Source: JBBDRX01 sp040905245
GTDB lineage: Bacteria; Bacteroidota; Rhodothermia; Balneolales; Balneolaceae
Assembly: GCA_040905245.1 (NCBI GenBank)
Contig: JBBDRX010000048.1
Location: 1 to 40,776 of the forward strand
Length of the DNA stretch: 40,776 bases
Direction of reading: 5' to 3'
Within the stretch, counting starts at the first letter, position 1. Each line of letters begins with the position of its first letter. Position numbers and translations under genes: made by a program. Positions 16,085 through 23,937 of the stretch are shown here, piece by piece. The notes beneath the pieces were generated by a model. The model was not told where the DNA came from. It saw only the letters and a list, made by a program, of their open reading frames with translations, and did no database searches.

Positions 16085-16648
16085 ATGAGTACCATTGATT
16101 TTATCAAAAACTTCGTCAAGGACCGGGACGTTGCCTCTATTACCCCCACTTCTACACGCTGTATTCGAAAGGTATGCAGCCACATCGACTTCAGCCGGGA
16201 TCTGTTGATTGTGGAGTACGGTCCGGGCGACGGAGTCTTCTCGCGCTATTTTCTGGACCACATGACTCAAAACTCACGGCTGGTCATGGTCGAAGCCAAT
16301 GAAAATTTCGCCGACCTTCTTCGCGAATCCATTGACGATCACCGTGCAACGATTCATAACAGGCTGGCAGGCGAAGTGGTAGATCTGCTGGATGAGGAGG
16401 ATGTGGGAAAGGTAGACTACATCGTATCCGGAATCCCATTTTCGTTCCTGAAGTGGGACCGGAAGGTCAAGGTCCTTGAAGGAACAAAAACCGTGTTGAA
16501 GGAGGGAGGAAAGTTTTTAGCCTATCAGACCAGCGGTCATCTCAAAAAACCGCTAACGACGGTTTTCGAGAACTTCACAACAGAGTTCGAGATGCTGAAC
16601 ATCCCGCCCTACTTTATTTATGAAGCAGTCAAGAAGAGCTCCGTGTAA
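16085..16648 (+). CDS. SAM-dependent methyltransferase (phospholipid N-methyltransferase-like)
   Basis: A 187-residue class I methyltransferase. The SAM-binding motif I is V-E-Y-G-P-G-D-G-V-F-S at about 44-54, followed by the acidic motif II V-M-V-E-A-N-E near 68-74. A motif IV-like segment V-D-Y-I-V-S-G-I-P-F-S-F-L lies near 109-121. The S-G-I-P-F pattern and size resemble the PmtA/rRNA-dimethylase-like group that methylates phosphatidylethanolamine. The start I-x-F-I-K-N-F-V also fits that group. It lies 17 bases after uvrB and may be co-transcribed. The substrate is not decided by sequence; an rRNA or other lipid substrate remains possible. Confidence 0.7.
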   Translation: MSTIDFIKNFVKDRDVASITPTSTRCIRKVCSHIDFSRDLLIVEYGPGDGVFSRYFLDHMTQNSRLVMVEANENFADLLRESIDDHRATIHNRLAGEVVDLLDEEDVGKVDYIVSGIPFSFLKWDRKVKVLEGTKTVLKEGGKFLAYQTSGHLKKPLTTVFENFTTEFEMLNIPPYFIYEAVKKSSV

Positions 16649-16710
16649 TCTCGTCCGGATCATACAATCTTTGCCCAGATGATCGAGGAGGCACAACTGA
16701 ATGAAACTCT

Positions 16711-16980
16711 TCAGCATTCAGCAGACCGGCGGCCGTATCGATCGGCCAGAGAACCGGCAAAGAACGCACCGACAGCGCACCCCAGAAGCATGGAGGCGAC
16801 ATTGAACCCGCTGCCAACCGCCGTCGTTTCAAATGCGATACCCAGTGCCTCTACCGTTCCGTTGATGACGCCGCTGTCGAATCCAAAAAGAAACCCGCCG
16901 ATCGCAGCCACCGAAGAGAAGAACAGAAAGCGAATCAGAGCTCCCGGATGTTCCGAAGTGGTTAATCGGGTTTTGATCAT
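16711..16980 (-). pseudogene. truncated MFS sugar-porter remnant
   Basis: Eighty-nine codons resemble only the first two helices of a sugar-porter-type major facilitator: I-G-G-F-L-F-G-F-D-S-G-V-I-N-G-T in the first helix region and the loop motif G-S-L-A-D-R-Y-G-R-R after the second. Family members have about 450 residues and 12 helices. Here a stop follows four codons after the conserved R-Y-G-R-R. None of the three frames of the remaining 62 bases before the methyltransferase stop resumes the homology, so this is a 3' deletion rather than a simple frameshift. Its ATG overlaps the aldehyde dehydrogenase stop by 3 bases, so the intact ancestor was in that operon. Confidence 0.78.
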
Positions 16981-18338
16981 CGATCCAGCCAGACAGTCTT
17001 CCGGTTGACGAACTCCAGAATTCCATCTCTGGCAAGTTCACGGCCATATCCTGAATTACGCGTTCCACCAAACGGAAGTCGAGGGTCCGACTTGACCAGA
17101 TTATTGATAAAAAACGCACCGTCAGATACCTGCCCGGCCCGGTCCAGCATCCGATCGGGATCTGATGTAAAAACAGTCATACCAAGACCATATCGCGACT
17201 GGTCGGCCAGGTCAAAAGCTTCATCTTCATTCGCTGCGCGAACCAGTGAGGCGAGCGGGCCAAAGGTCTCCTCTTCAAACGCCGGCATCCCGGGTTCAAC
17301 GTCTCCCAGTACGGTGGCCTCATGAAAAGCCCCGTTTCGGGAACCACCCCACAACCGTTTTGCCCCCTTCTCTTGCGACTCCTTCATCTGTCGCTGAAGA
17401 TTCTCCGCGAGATCTTCCCGGGCAAGCGGCCCCAACAGAGCCCCTTCACTCATCGGGTCAGCTTTCACATACGGCTTCACTCCGTCAATATACGCTTCTG
17501 TAAATTGGTCGTACGTACGGTCTCCCACCAGAATAAACCGTTTTGCCGCAATACAGCTCTGACCTGAATTCATCATTCGGGCCTGAACCGCAGTTTCTAC
17601 CGCCTTATCCATATCGGCATCTTCAAGAACGATAAACGCATTGTTCCCACCCAGTTCCAGCACACTCTTTTTCAATTCGGATCCGGCCAACGCCGCAACA
17701 GAACGACCCGCCCGCTCACTCCCTGTCAACGTCACCGCCTTGACCACATCACTGGAGATAATCTGTTCAGCTCTGTCGTGGTGAATTATCAGATTTTGAA
17801 ATGCTCCCTCGGGAAACCCCGCGGCCTCAAAGAGCGCCTCAACCTCAATTGCACAGCCAAATACATTGGGGGCATGTTTCAGAAGGATTGTATTTCCCGC
17901 CATCAGAGATGGGATGGCATACCGGAATACTTGCCAGACAGGAAAATTCCAGGGCATGATTCCAAACACTGTACCGAGAGGGTCGTAACGAACCAGGCTC
18001 AGAGCTGCATCCGATTCAACCACATCTGTAGAGAGATAGTCGGCGGCATGGTTCACATAGTGGCGGCAGAGCAGGGCACACTTCTCAAGCTCTGCTCTCG
18101 ACTGCTGAACAGGCTTTCCCATCTCAAGCGTCATTGTTCGGGCAATTTGATCCTGACGCTCATCAAGCCGATCGGCAAGTTGGCTCACCAACACCCCTCT
18201 CTCGTCAATGGAAAGAGTACGCCACTTCTCAAACTGATCCGATGCTTTCTGCAGCCTCTTTTCAGTTTCCGCTTCTGAATGTTCCGAATATCTGTTGATC
18301 TCCTCCCCGTTCCAGGGATTGATACTTACAAATTCCAT
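16977..18338 (-). CDS. NAD(P)-dependent aldehyde dehydrogenase, succinate-semialdehyde dehydrogenase-like
   Basis: A 453-residue aldehyde dehydrogenase. The oxyanion asparagine is N131 in P-W-N-F-P-V-W. The general base is E228 in L-E-L-G-G-N-N. The nucleophile is C262 in N-S-G-Q-S-C-I-A-A-K-R. The short N-terminus and the S-C-I-A-A-K-R-F context are typical of the GabD1-type succinate-semialdehyde dehydrogenases. They oxidise aldehydes to acids with NAD(P)+. It is followed by the truncated sugar-porter remnant in the same orientation with a 3-base overlap. The real aldehyde cannot be fixed without tests. Confidence 0.87.
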   Translation of the reverse strand: MEFVSINPWNGEEINRYSEHSEAETEKRLQKASDQFEKWRTLSIDERGVLVSQLADRLDERQDQIARTMTLEMGKPVQQSRAELEKCALLCRHYVNHAADYLSTDVVESDAALSLVRYDPLGTVFGIMPWNFPVWQVFRYAIPSLMAGNTILLKHAPNVFGCAIEVEALFEAAGFPEGAFQNLIIHHDRAEQIISSDVVKAVTLTGSERAGRSVAALAGSELKKSVLELGGNNAFIVLEDADMDKAVETAVQARMMNSGQSCIAAKRFILVGDRTYDQFTEAYIDGVKPYVKADPMSEGALLGPLAREDLAENLQRQMKESQEKGAKRLWGGSRNGAFHEATVLGDVEPGMPAFEEETFGPLASLVRAANEDEAFDLADQSRYGLGMTVFTSDPDRMLDRAGQVSDGAFFINNLVKSDPRLPFGGTRNSGYGRELARDGILEFVNRKTVWLDR

Positions 18339-18392
18339 AGCTGATCAGTTTTATGAAAAGAATATCCATTTCGATCTGACGACCTCTTTATC

Positions 18393-20555
18393 TCAATCGG
18401 CTGTTTTGTAAAGGCCTCTTCTGCGAAGAAGGTGCTCCACATCCGGTTCACTTCCTCTGAAGTCAAGATAGAGCTCCATGGCTTTCCGGCTACCGCCTCT
18501 GGAAAGTATCTGCTGTCGAAAATGGTCTCCATTTGGCCGGTTCAACCCTCCCTGATCTATTATAAAAGCGAATGCATCTGCGGCAAGTACTTCACTCCAC
18601 ATATATGCATAATAACTCGCCGCGTAACCACCCGCAAAAATATGGGAAAAATATGGAGATCGATACCTTGGTGGAATAGCCGGATTGTCCAGTCCGTATT
18701 TAGCCAATACCTCATTCTCAAATTCGAGTGGGTCTTCCGGAATATCCCCCATATCCAGCCGGTGCCACTCAAGATCGATCAAGGCGGCGGCCAAATACTC
18801 CTGCGTATCGAATCCCTGATTGAACTTCTGTGCACGCCTCAGCCGTTCCAGTAGATCCTCCGGAATGTTCTCCCCGGTCTCGTGATGAACTGCAATATTT
18901 TCCAGTACATCCGGATATAAAGCCCAGTCCTCATGAAACGTGGATGGAAATTCGACAAAATCCCTGGGGACTGACGTCCCGGAAAGTCCCGGATACCGTA
19001 CATCCGAAAAGAGGCCATGGAGAGCATGGCCCATCTCATGAAAGAGAGTCGTCACATAATCAAACGAAATCAGCGCCGGCTCTCCCGAAGGGGGTTTGGG
19101 AATGTTGAGCACATTGATAACCACAGGTTTCTGATCCAGCAGCCGTGACTGTGAGACAAACGAACTCATCCATGCGCCTCCCCGTTTCGACTCTCTCTCG
19201 AACAGATCCACATAAAACAGGCCAATCGGTTCATTTTCTTCGTTGTATACGGTAAAGGTTCGAACGTCCGGATGATAGACTGGAAGGTCATTTCGCTCCT
19301 CTAACCGTATCCCGTACAGCTGTTCCATTGTATAGAAGACCCCGTCCCGAAGGACCCTCTCCAGTTCAAAATAGTTTCTTACCTCTGTCTCATTCAGATC
19401 ATAATCCCGATTTCGCACTCTCTCGGCATAAAACTCCCAGTCCCAGGGTTCAACCCTTTCCTCAATACCGTCTTCTTCCATCAAGCGCTCGATACGGGAC
19501 GCTTCCTCTTCAGCATTGGCCACCACATTCGGAATCAACTCATCGAACATATTAACAACCTCTGCCGGCCCGCCGGCCATCTGCGGCTCGATCGCATATT
19601 CCGCCCAGTTCTCATATCCGAGAAGTTCTGCCCGTTCTGCTCTGAGAGACACAATCTCCAGAACCAGAGGACGAGTATCAACACCACCGTTTACGCCTGT
19701 ACCCCGTCCGGATGAAGCCTTCCATATCTTCTTTCTCAATTCCCGGTTCTTCAGGTTTGCCAGGACTGGCTGCCGCGTTGTATTGGTTATCGTAAGCAGA
19801 TATCCGCTTTCATACCCTCTGTCACGAGCGGCCTCTTCGGTCGACTGAATCTGTTGTCGACTTAACCCACTCAGTTCTTCCTCACGTTCGACCCGTACGG
19901 CCCTTTCGCGAGTCATTTCCATCAACTTCTTCTGAAAGTCCGTTGACAATTCGGAGAGTCTTTCATTGATCTTTCGTATACGATTCTGATCCGATTCCGG
20001 GAGAAGAGCACCAGAACGGACAAATTGTCTGTGGCGTTCTTCCAGTAGCTGACGTGTTTCCTCATCCAGATCGAGTCTGTCGCGTTGTTCATATAGTATG
20101 GATATTCTATCAAACAGCTCCTGGTTCAACAGAATATTGTCAGAATGTTCAGAAAGACGGGGAGCAAGTTTTGCCTGAAGCCTTTGCAATTCGTCATTTG
20201 TATGTGCCGACGTCAGATTAAAAAAAATCTGGCGAACCCGACGTAAAACATCTCCGCTTCGTTCCAGTGCTGCCAGCGTATTTTCCGGAGTCGGTTCTTC
20301 ACTGCTGGAAACAATCTCTTCGATTTCGGCCATCTGCTGATCCATCCCCTTTTCAAAGGCAGGGAGAAAATCTTCCAGCCGGATTTTATTAAAGTCAGGT
20401 GCCTGAAAGGGTAAACGGCTCGCTGCAAAAAAAGGGTTGTCTGTCATTTCTGATGGAGGATTGGTTACCCCGCTGATCACTGTCGTTTTTACACGCATTG
20501 TGGAGCAAGAGCAGAGTATCAGCAGGATAAGAGCGGACGGAATCCACTGTTTCAT
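18393..20555 (-). CDS. M3-family oligopeptidase / dipeptidyl carboxypeptidase, lipoprotein
   Basis: A 720-residue zinc peptidase. The H-E-M-G-H metal site is at 506-510 within F-H-E-M-G-H-A-L-H-G, and the third ligand E535 is in D-F-V-E-F-P-S. The domain order and length match the Dcp/OpdA type of family M3. The N-terminus is a short hydrophobic signal ending L-C-S-C-S, consistent with a lipobox whose modified cysteine is residue 17, so the enzyme is probably exported and membrane-anchored, not cytoplasmic. It would trim dipeptides or small peptides in the periplasm or at the outer membrane. It is flanked by single genes in the same direction with gaps of about 50-60 bases. Confidence 0.92.
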   Translation of the reverse strand: MKQWIPSALILLILCSCSTMRVKTTVISGVTNPPSEMTDNPFFAASRLPFQAPDFNKIRLEDFLPAFEKGMDQQMAEIEEIVSSSEEPTPENTLAALERSGDVLRRVRQIFFNLTSAHTNDELQRLQAKLAPRLSEHSDNILLNQELFDRISILYEQRDRLDLDEETRQLLEERHRQFVRSGALLPESDQNRIRKINERLSELSTDFQKKLMEMTRERAVRVEREEELSGLSRQQIQSTEEAARDRGYESGYLLTITNTTRQPVLANLKNRELRKKIWKASSGRGTGVNGGVDTRPLVLEIVSLRAERAELLGYENWAEYAIEPQMAGGPAEVVNMFDELIPNVVANAEEEASRIERLMEEDGIEERVEPWDWEFYAERVRNRDYDLNETEVRNYFELERVLRDGVFYTMEQLYGIRLEERNDLPVYHPDVRTFTVYNEENEPIGLFYVDLFERESKRGGAWMSSFVSQSRLLDQKPVVINVLNIPKPPSGEPALISFDYVTTLFHEMGHALHGLFSDVRYPGLSGTSVPRDFVEFPSTFHEDWALYPDVLENIAVHHETGENIPEDLLERLRRAQKFNQGFDTQEYLAAALIDLEWHRLDMGDIPEDPLEFENEVLAKYGLDNPAIPPRYRSPYFSHIFAGGYAASYYAYMWSEVLAADAFAFIIDQGGLNRPNGDHFRQQILSRGGSRKAMELYLDFRGSEPDVEHLLRRRGLYKTAD

Positions 20556-20617
20556 GTTCAGGTTTTTAAAAATCTACAGGGATAAACCAAGCTGTTCCTG
20601 ATTCAATCTATTGGAAT

Positions 20618-21766
20618 TCAGAAGCGATAGAGTGCAGCTATATCGGATCGATCGGGCATCTCGTTTCTGGGCAGTACGTAGATCCGGGCTCCTTGTTCCA
20701 TCGCCTTTAACGCTGTCCAGTTGAGAAGTTCCGTAGATTGATCAGATTCCCGCCCGTTCTCCAGATGAACCGTATGTTCAGTTTCGTCATAATGTCCCCA
20801 TCGAAACTCATCCATGGAAACAAAGAGTGTATCTGTTTTTCCCATAACAGTAGATTCAACGATTTCAGAGAGATTGTTCGAAACCTCATCTCTCTTCTGG
20901 CTGGAAAACTGATCAATTGCACGGTACATCTCTTTCAGAAAAACGGTTTTAATCTTTTCCCAACCAATATCTCTCAGTTCATGGGCCTTCATCTCTCCGG
21001 AATGTCCCTCGATGGGCTCTTCATGAAGACGGTTATACTTGTTCAAGGAGCGATACATGGAAAACACCTCTTCAGTAGCTGCAATCAGAAGTGGATCCCC
21101 ACTCTTTTTCATGTCACGGGTCACACTCTCTTCCACTCCATGCAGATACTTTTTCAACAATGTTTTCTTCTCTTCATTACTCCCCCCATGGCCAAAAAAC
21201 ATGGCATCTTTTCCTGAAGCACCTGTATGAAACTGCAGGTGAGCCTCCGGCTTCTCATCGATATAGTCGTCAATCGAACGGAAAATATCGTCCGGTGTTA
21301 CATCTTCCACCTGTTCGCGGGTACATCTCAATAACCGGATATTTTTGGAACTGAGAGCCAATACATGCCAGGTTCCATTCATACTGACCATGGGAAAAAG
21401 GGGGGTCACAAGGAAGTGATCATTCAGATAGACCTGCTCGCTAACAGAATAGGGCAGTTGAAAAATCCGGTAGACAGATTCGTTCATACAGAGGACAAAT
21501 CCCTCATCTGTATGGTTCCAGTAGTTGAGATCTTCGAGTAGCTGTTCCGGCCCCTTCATCCACTCATCCACCTGCTGTGGGCGGAGCCCCTTCTCTGTCA
21601 GCTTCGCCTTTGCACTGACAATAAGGTTTTTGAACCGAATGGGATTTTGCTGAACCTCCTCTCCCTTTTTGTGGGTTGGCATCGTGATCGTAAGATTCAG
21701 GGAGTCGCTCTTTCGGGCCAGTTCTTCAATTGTTTCTCTATTGATCATATCGATATCGTTCTCCAT
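20618..21766 (-). CDS. bacterial eRF1-like (baeRF) family protein
   Basis: A 382-residue protein matching the bacterial archaeo-eukaryotic release factor group, probably family 3. Evidence is the opening L-T-I-T-M-P-T-H-K-K-G-E-E-V-Q-Q-N-P-I-R-F-K-N-L, the G-L-R-P-Q-Q-V segment, the acidic-aromatic W-N-H-T-D-E-G-F, the glycine-rich F-G-H-G-G-S-N-E-E-K-K loop, and the C-terminal I-A-A-L-Y-R-F. These are eRF1/pelota-type folds proposed to act at the ribosome in stalled-complex rescue. The eRF1 catalytic G-G-Q is not seen. I use the ATG at 21766 instead of a TTG seven codons upstream. It stands alone, with 274 bases to purM. Function in this organism is unproven. Confidence 0.75.
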   Translation of the reverse strand: MENDIDMINRETIEELARKSDSLNLTITMPTHKKGEEVQQNPIRFKNLIVSAKAKLTEKGLRPQQVDEWMKGPEQLLEDLNYWNHTDEGFVLCMNESVYRIFQLPYSVSEQVYLNDHFLVTPLFPMVSMNGTWHVLALSSKNIRLLRCTREQVEDVTPDDIFRSIDDYIDEKPEAHLQFHTGASGKDAMFFGHGGSNEEKKTLLKKYLHGVEESVTRDMKKSGDPLLIAATEEVFSMYRSLNKYNRLHEEPIEGHSGEMKAHELRDIGWEKIKTVFLKEMYRAIDQFSSQKRDEVSNNLSEIVESTVMGKTDTLFVSMDEFRWGHYDETEHTVHLENGRESDQSTELLNWTALKAMEQGARIYVLPRNEMPDRSDIAALYRF

Positions 21767-22040
21767 TACGGTTTTTTCTCTCTCCAAAAATCTGTCCGTG
21801 TCAAATACATCCCCAACCTCATCAGCGTACCAACGATACCTGTTGAGAAATAAACATCAGCAACGAACCGGAGACTTTATCCTCTTCTACCAATTATAAA
21901 ATATTTACCTAAATAAAGGTTCCATCTTTTCAAGAAGAGAAACACATTGTGAAGAACAATCTGTTTTTCAGCGAAAGTGTAGAACGTTAAAAACGGACAA
22001 TATCCGGGCAAGAAAAAATAAAATCGGGTTTAGAAATCGA

Positions 22041-23045
22041 TTATTTTACAGAACCGATAGCCACTGGTTCTTCCCCCATCTCTTCGAGCATAGAGCAGAC
22101 CGACTCTTCCAAATCCGAATCTACTATCACAACAAGTCCCATACCCAAATTGAATGTTGCTCTCATATCATCCTCCGGAACAGAACCTTCTCTCTGTATC
22201 ATGTCAAAAACAGGGGGACGTTCCCAGGAGTCCCAGTCAACGGACAGCGAATGACCGTCAGGCAGAACCCGTTTTGTATTCCCTTCAATCCCTCCGCCTG
22301 TGATATGAGAAAAAGCCCGAACACCTTCTGTCGATTTCAATCGGGTGATGTGGGGAAGATAAGAGCGATGAATGTTGAGAAGTGCTTCTCCAAGGGTCGA
22401 ATCGAGCTCATCAACCTGATCTTCTACATGATACCTCTGAAACAACACCTTTCTGGCCAAAGAGTATCCATTTGTATGCAGACCACTACTCGGTATACCG
22501 ATCAGCTTGTCTCCCTTCTTTACACGATCCCCGGTTATCAGCTGATCCCGGTCAACAATTCCCACAATAGTACCGGCAAGATCAAACTCCCCGTCGCTGT
22601 AAATATCGGGCATCTCGGCTGTTTCACCACCAATCAGTGCAACACCATTCTCCTTGCATGCCCTGGCAAAACCGCTGACCACCTCAAATCCGGTTTTCTG
22701 TTCCAGCTTTCCCGTCGAAAAGTAATCCAGAAAAAAAAGAGGTGTTGCACCACAGACTGCAATATCGTTTACACAGTGGTTCACAAGATCCTGCCCGACC
22801 GTATTGTAGACACCGGCCTTGAAAGCTACAATCAGTTTTGTTCCGACTCCGTCAACACTGCTGACAAAAACCGGCTCGTCAAATGCAGTCAGATCGGGAG
22901 AAAAAAGGCCTCCAAACCCTCCAATATTGGAAAGTACCTGGTCATTATGGGTCTCTTTGACAATACTCTTGATCTTGTCTACCAGCTGTTCTCCGGCTTT
23001 GATATCTACACCGGAATCTTTGTATGTGAAGGATTTTTTTTTCAA
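22041..23045 (-). CDS. purM: phosphoribosylformylglycinamidine cyclo-ligase
   Basis: A 334-residue AIR synthetase. Hallmarks are Y-K-D-S-G-V-D-I-K-A-G at about 8-18, V-D-G-V-G-T-K-L near 65-72, N-D-I-A-V-C-G-A-T-P near 93-102, G-G-E-T-A-E-M-P-D near 138-146, and S-G-L-H-T-N-G-Y-S near 191-199. It closes the imidazole ring in de novo purine synthesis using ATP. The best start is a TTG: no ATG lies in frame at the expected N-terminus, and the TTG is followed directly by a run of nine A residues coding Lys-Lys-Lys. No Shine-Dalgarno sequence is visible, which is common in this phylum. The upstream region is the candidate replication origin. Confidence 0.95.
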   Translation of the reverse strand: MKKKSFTYKDSGVDIKAGEQLVDKIKSIVKETHNDQVLSNIGGFGGLFSPDLTAFDEPVFVSSVDGVGTKLIVAFKAGVYNTVGQDLVNHCVNDIAVCGATPLFFLDYFSTGKLEQKTGFEVVSGFARACKENGVALIGGETAEMPDIYSDGEFDLAGTIVGIVDRDQLITGDRVKKGDKLIGIPSSGLHTNGYSLARKVLFQRYHVEDQVDELDSTLGEALLNIHRSYLPHITRLKSTEGVRAFSHITGGGIEGNTKRVLPDGHSLSVDWDSWERPPVFDMIQREGSVPEDDMRATFNLGMGLVVIVDSDLEESVCSMLEEMGEEPVAIGSVK

Positions 23046-23100
23046 TGAATTGGTACTTGTTGGGTCGGTTTCAACTTGTTTTAAATATAGAAAGATTCTC

Positions 23101-23495
23101 TCTTCCTTTTTAGCTGGTTTCTCTCAGACTTTTCCACAGGAAAGAGATTAGAATAAAAAAATTAAAAGAGATAGTAGTAAGTAGAAGGACCCTGTTGATA
23201 TGTGAATAAATGGAGTTCTTAATGAATTTTACTGTATTGTGGGTAGGTTGTGTATAAGATTGTTGAAAACATGGGCAACAAAAACAGGGACTTCAATGGG
23301 TAAATAGATGGTACTGAACAATCACTCATAAATTGTATATAGGGGATAAAGAGTTTTGTACACAATGGTAAAAAGGGGACTCTGAATGTTAATAAGGGCT
23401 ATTTATTGTGAATTGGTGTGGAGAATCTTTCAAGTCTTTAAAAGAATTGAGATGTTCACACCAAATACCCGGGTTATCCACATAGTTATACACGT
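23101..23495. other. candidate chromosomal replication origin (DnaA-box cluster)
   Basis: The purM-dtd intergenic region is AT-rich and carries three perfect TTATNCACA boxes: minus strand 23201-23209 (TTATTCACA), minus strand 23249-23257 (TTATACACA) and plus strand 23474-23482 (TTATCCACA). There are also three one-mismatch boxes: 23130-23138 (TTTTCCACA), 23356-23364 (TTGTACACA) and 23486-23494 (TTATACACG). By base-count expectation about 1.2 perfect boxes would occur by chance in the whole 40.8 kb, so three in 282 bases is a strong cluster. No coding frame in it looks real. dnaA is not in the window, and gene orientation to the right does not favour one direction. The alternative is a DnaA-titration or regulatory site. 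Confidence 0.68.
23141..23209 (-). other. putative DNA-unwinding element with DnaA-trio-like tract
   Basis: Read on the minus strand from 23209 there is a perfect DnaA box, a spacer with a short GC-rich patch (CAGGGTCC), a trinucleotide-like tract (CTACTTACTACTAT, plus-strand 23171-23184 reading ATAGTAGTAAGTAG), and then a strongly AT-rich stretch to 23141. This order (box, GC patch, TAG-type trios, AT-rich DNA) is that of the basal unwinding system described for the Bacillus subtilis origin. The match is by eye and the repeats are imperfect. Confidence 0.6.
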
Positions 23496-23936
23496 ATGAG
23501 AGTTGTTCTTCAGAGAGTGAATAGAGCTGCAGTAAAAGTAAAAGGAGTTACCGAGGGATCCATCGATCGAGGCCTTCTCCTCCTCGTAGGGATTCAGGAA
23601 GGGGATTCCGAGGTGGAGATGGAGTGGATGTGCCAAAAAATTCTGAAGCTTCGGATTTTTCCCGATGATGAAGGAAAGATGAACCACTCTGTCAGCAATA
23701 TCAGGGGGGAGATTCTTGTTGTATCCCAGTTTACACTTTATGGGGATGTTCAAAAAGGGACACGTCCCAGTTTCATAAAAGCCGAACGACCTGAGCTGGC
23801 TGAACCACTTTATGACAAGATGGTGGATCGATTCAGATCAATGAGTTCCCTTCGGGTAGAGTCGGGTGTCTTTGGAGCCATGATGAACGTATCGCTTGTG
23901 AATGACGGCCCTGTCACAATTCTTCTGGAGAGATAG
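23496..23936 (+). CDS. dtd: D-aminoacyl-tRNA deacylase
   Basis: A 146-residue DTD of normal length. It begins M-R-V-V-L-Q-R-V. The conserved S-Q-F-T-L-Y-G-D lies near 77-84 and the second active-site motif N-D-G-P-V-T-I at about 136-142. The enzyme removes D-amino acids, and glycine mischarged on tRNA-Ala, from tRNA, acting as a chirality checkpoint in translation. The ATG lies only 2 bases after the last DnaA-like box of the intergenic cluster. A metalloenzyme gene begins 2 bases after the stop, so the two form an operon. Confidence 0.96.
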   Translation: MRVVLQRVNRAAVKVKGVTEGSIDRGLLLLVGIQEGDSEVEMEWMCQKILKLRIFPDDEGKMNHSVSNIRGEILVVSQFTLYGDVQKGTRPSFIKAERPELAEPLYDKMVDRFRSMSSLRVESGVFGAMMNVSLVNDGPVTILLER

Positions 23937-23937
23937 G

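Noticed and set aside
16649..16980. Frameshift in an otherwise intact sugar porter
   Set aside because: No frame of the remaining 62 bases continues the transporter homology, so it is a truncation and not a single frameshift.
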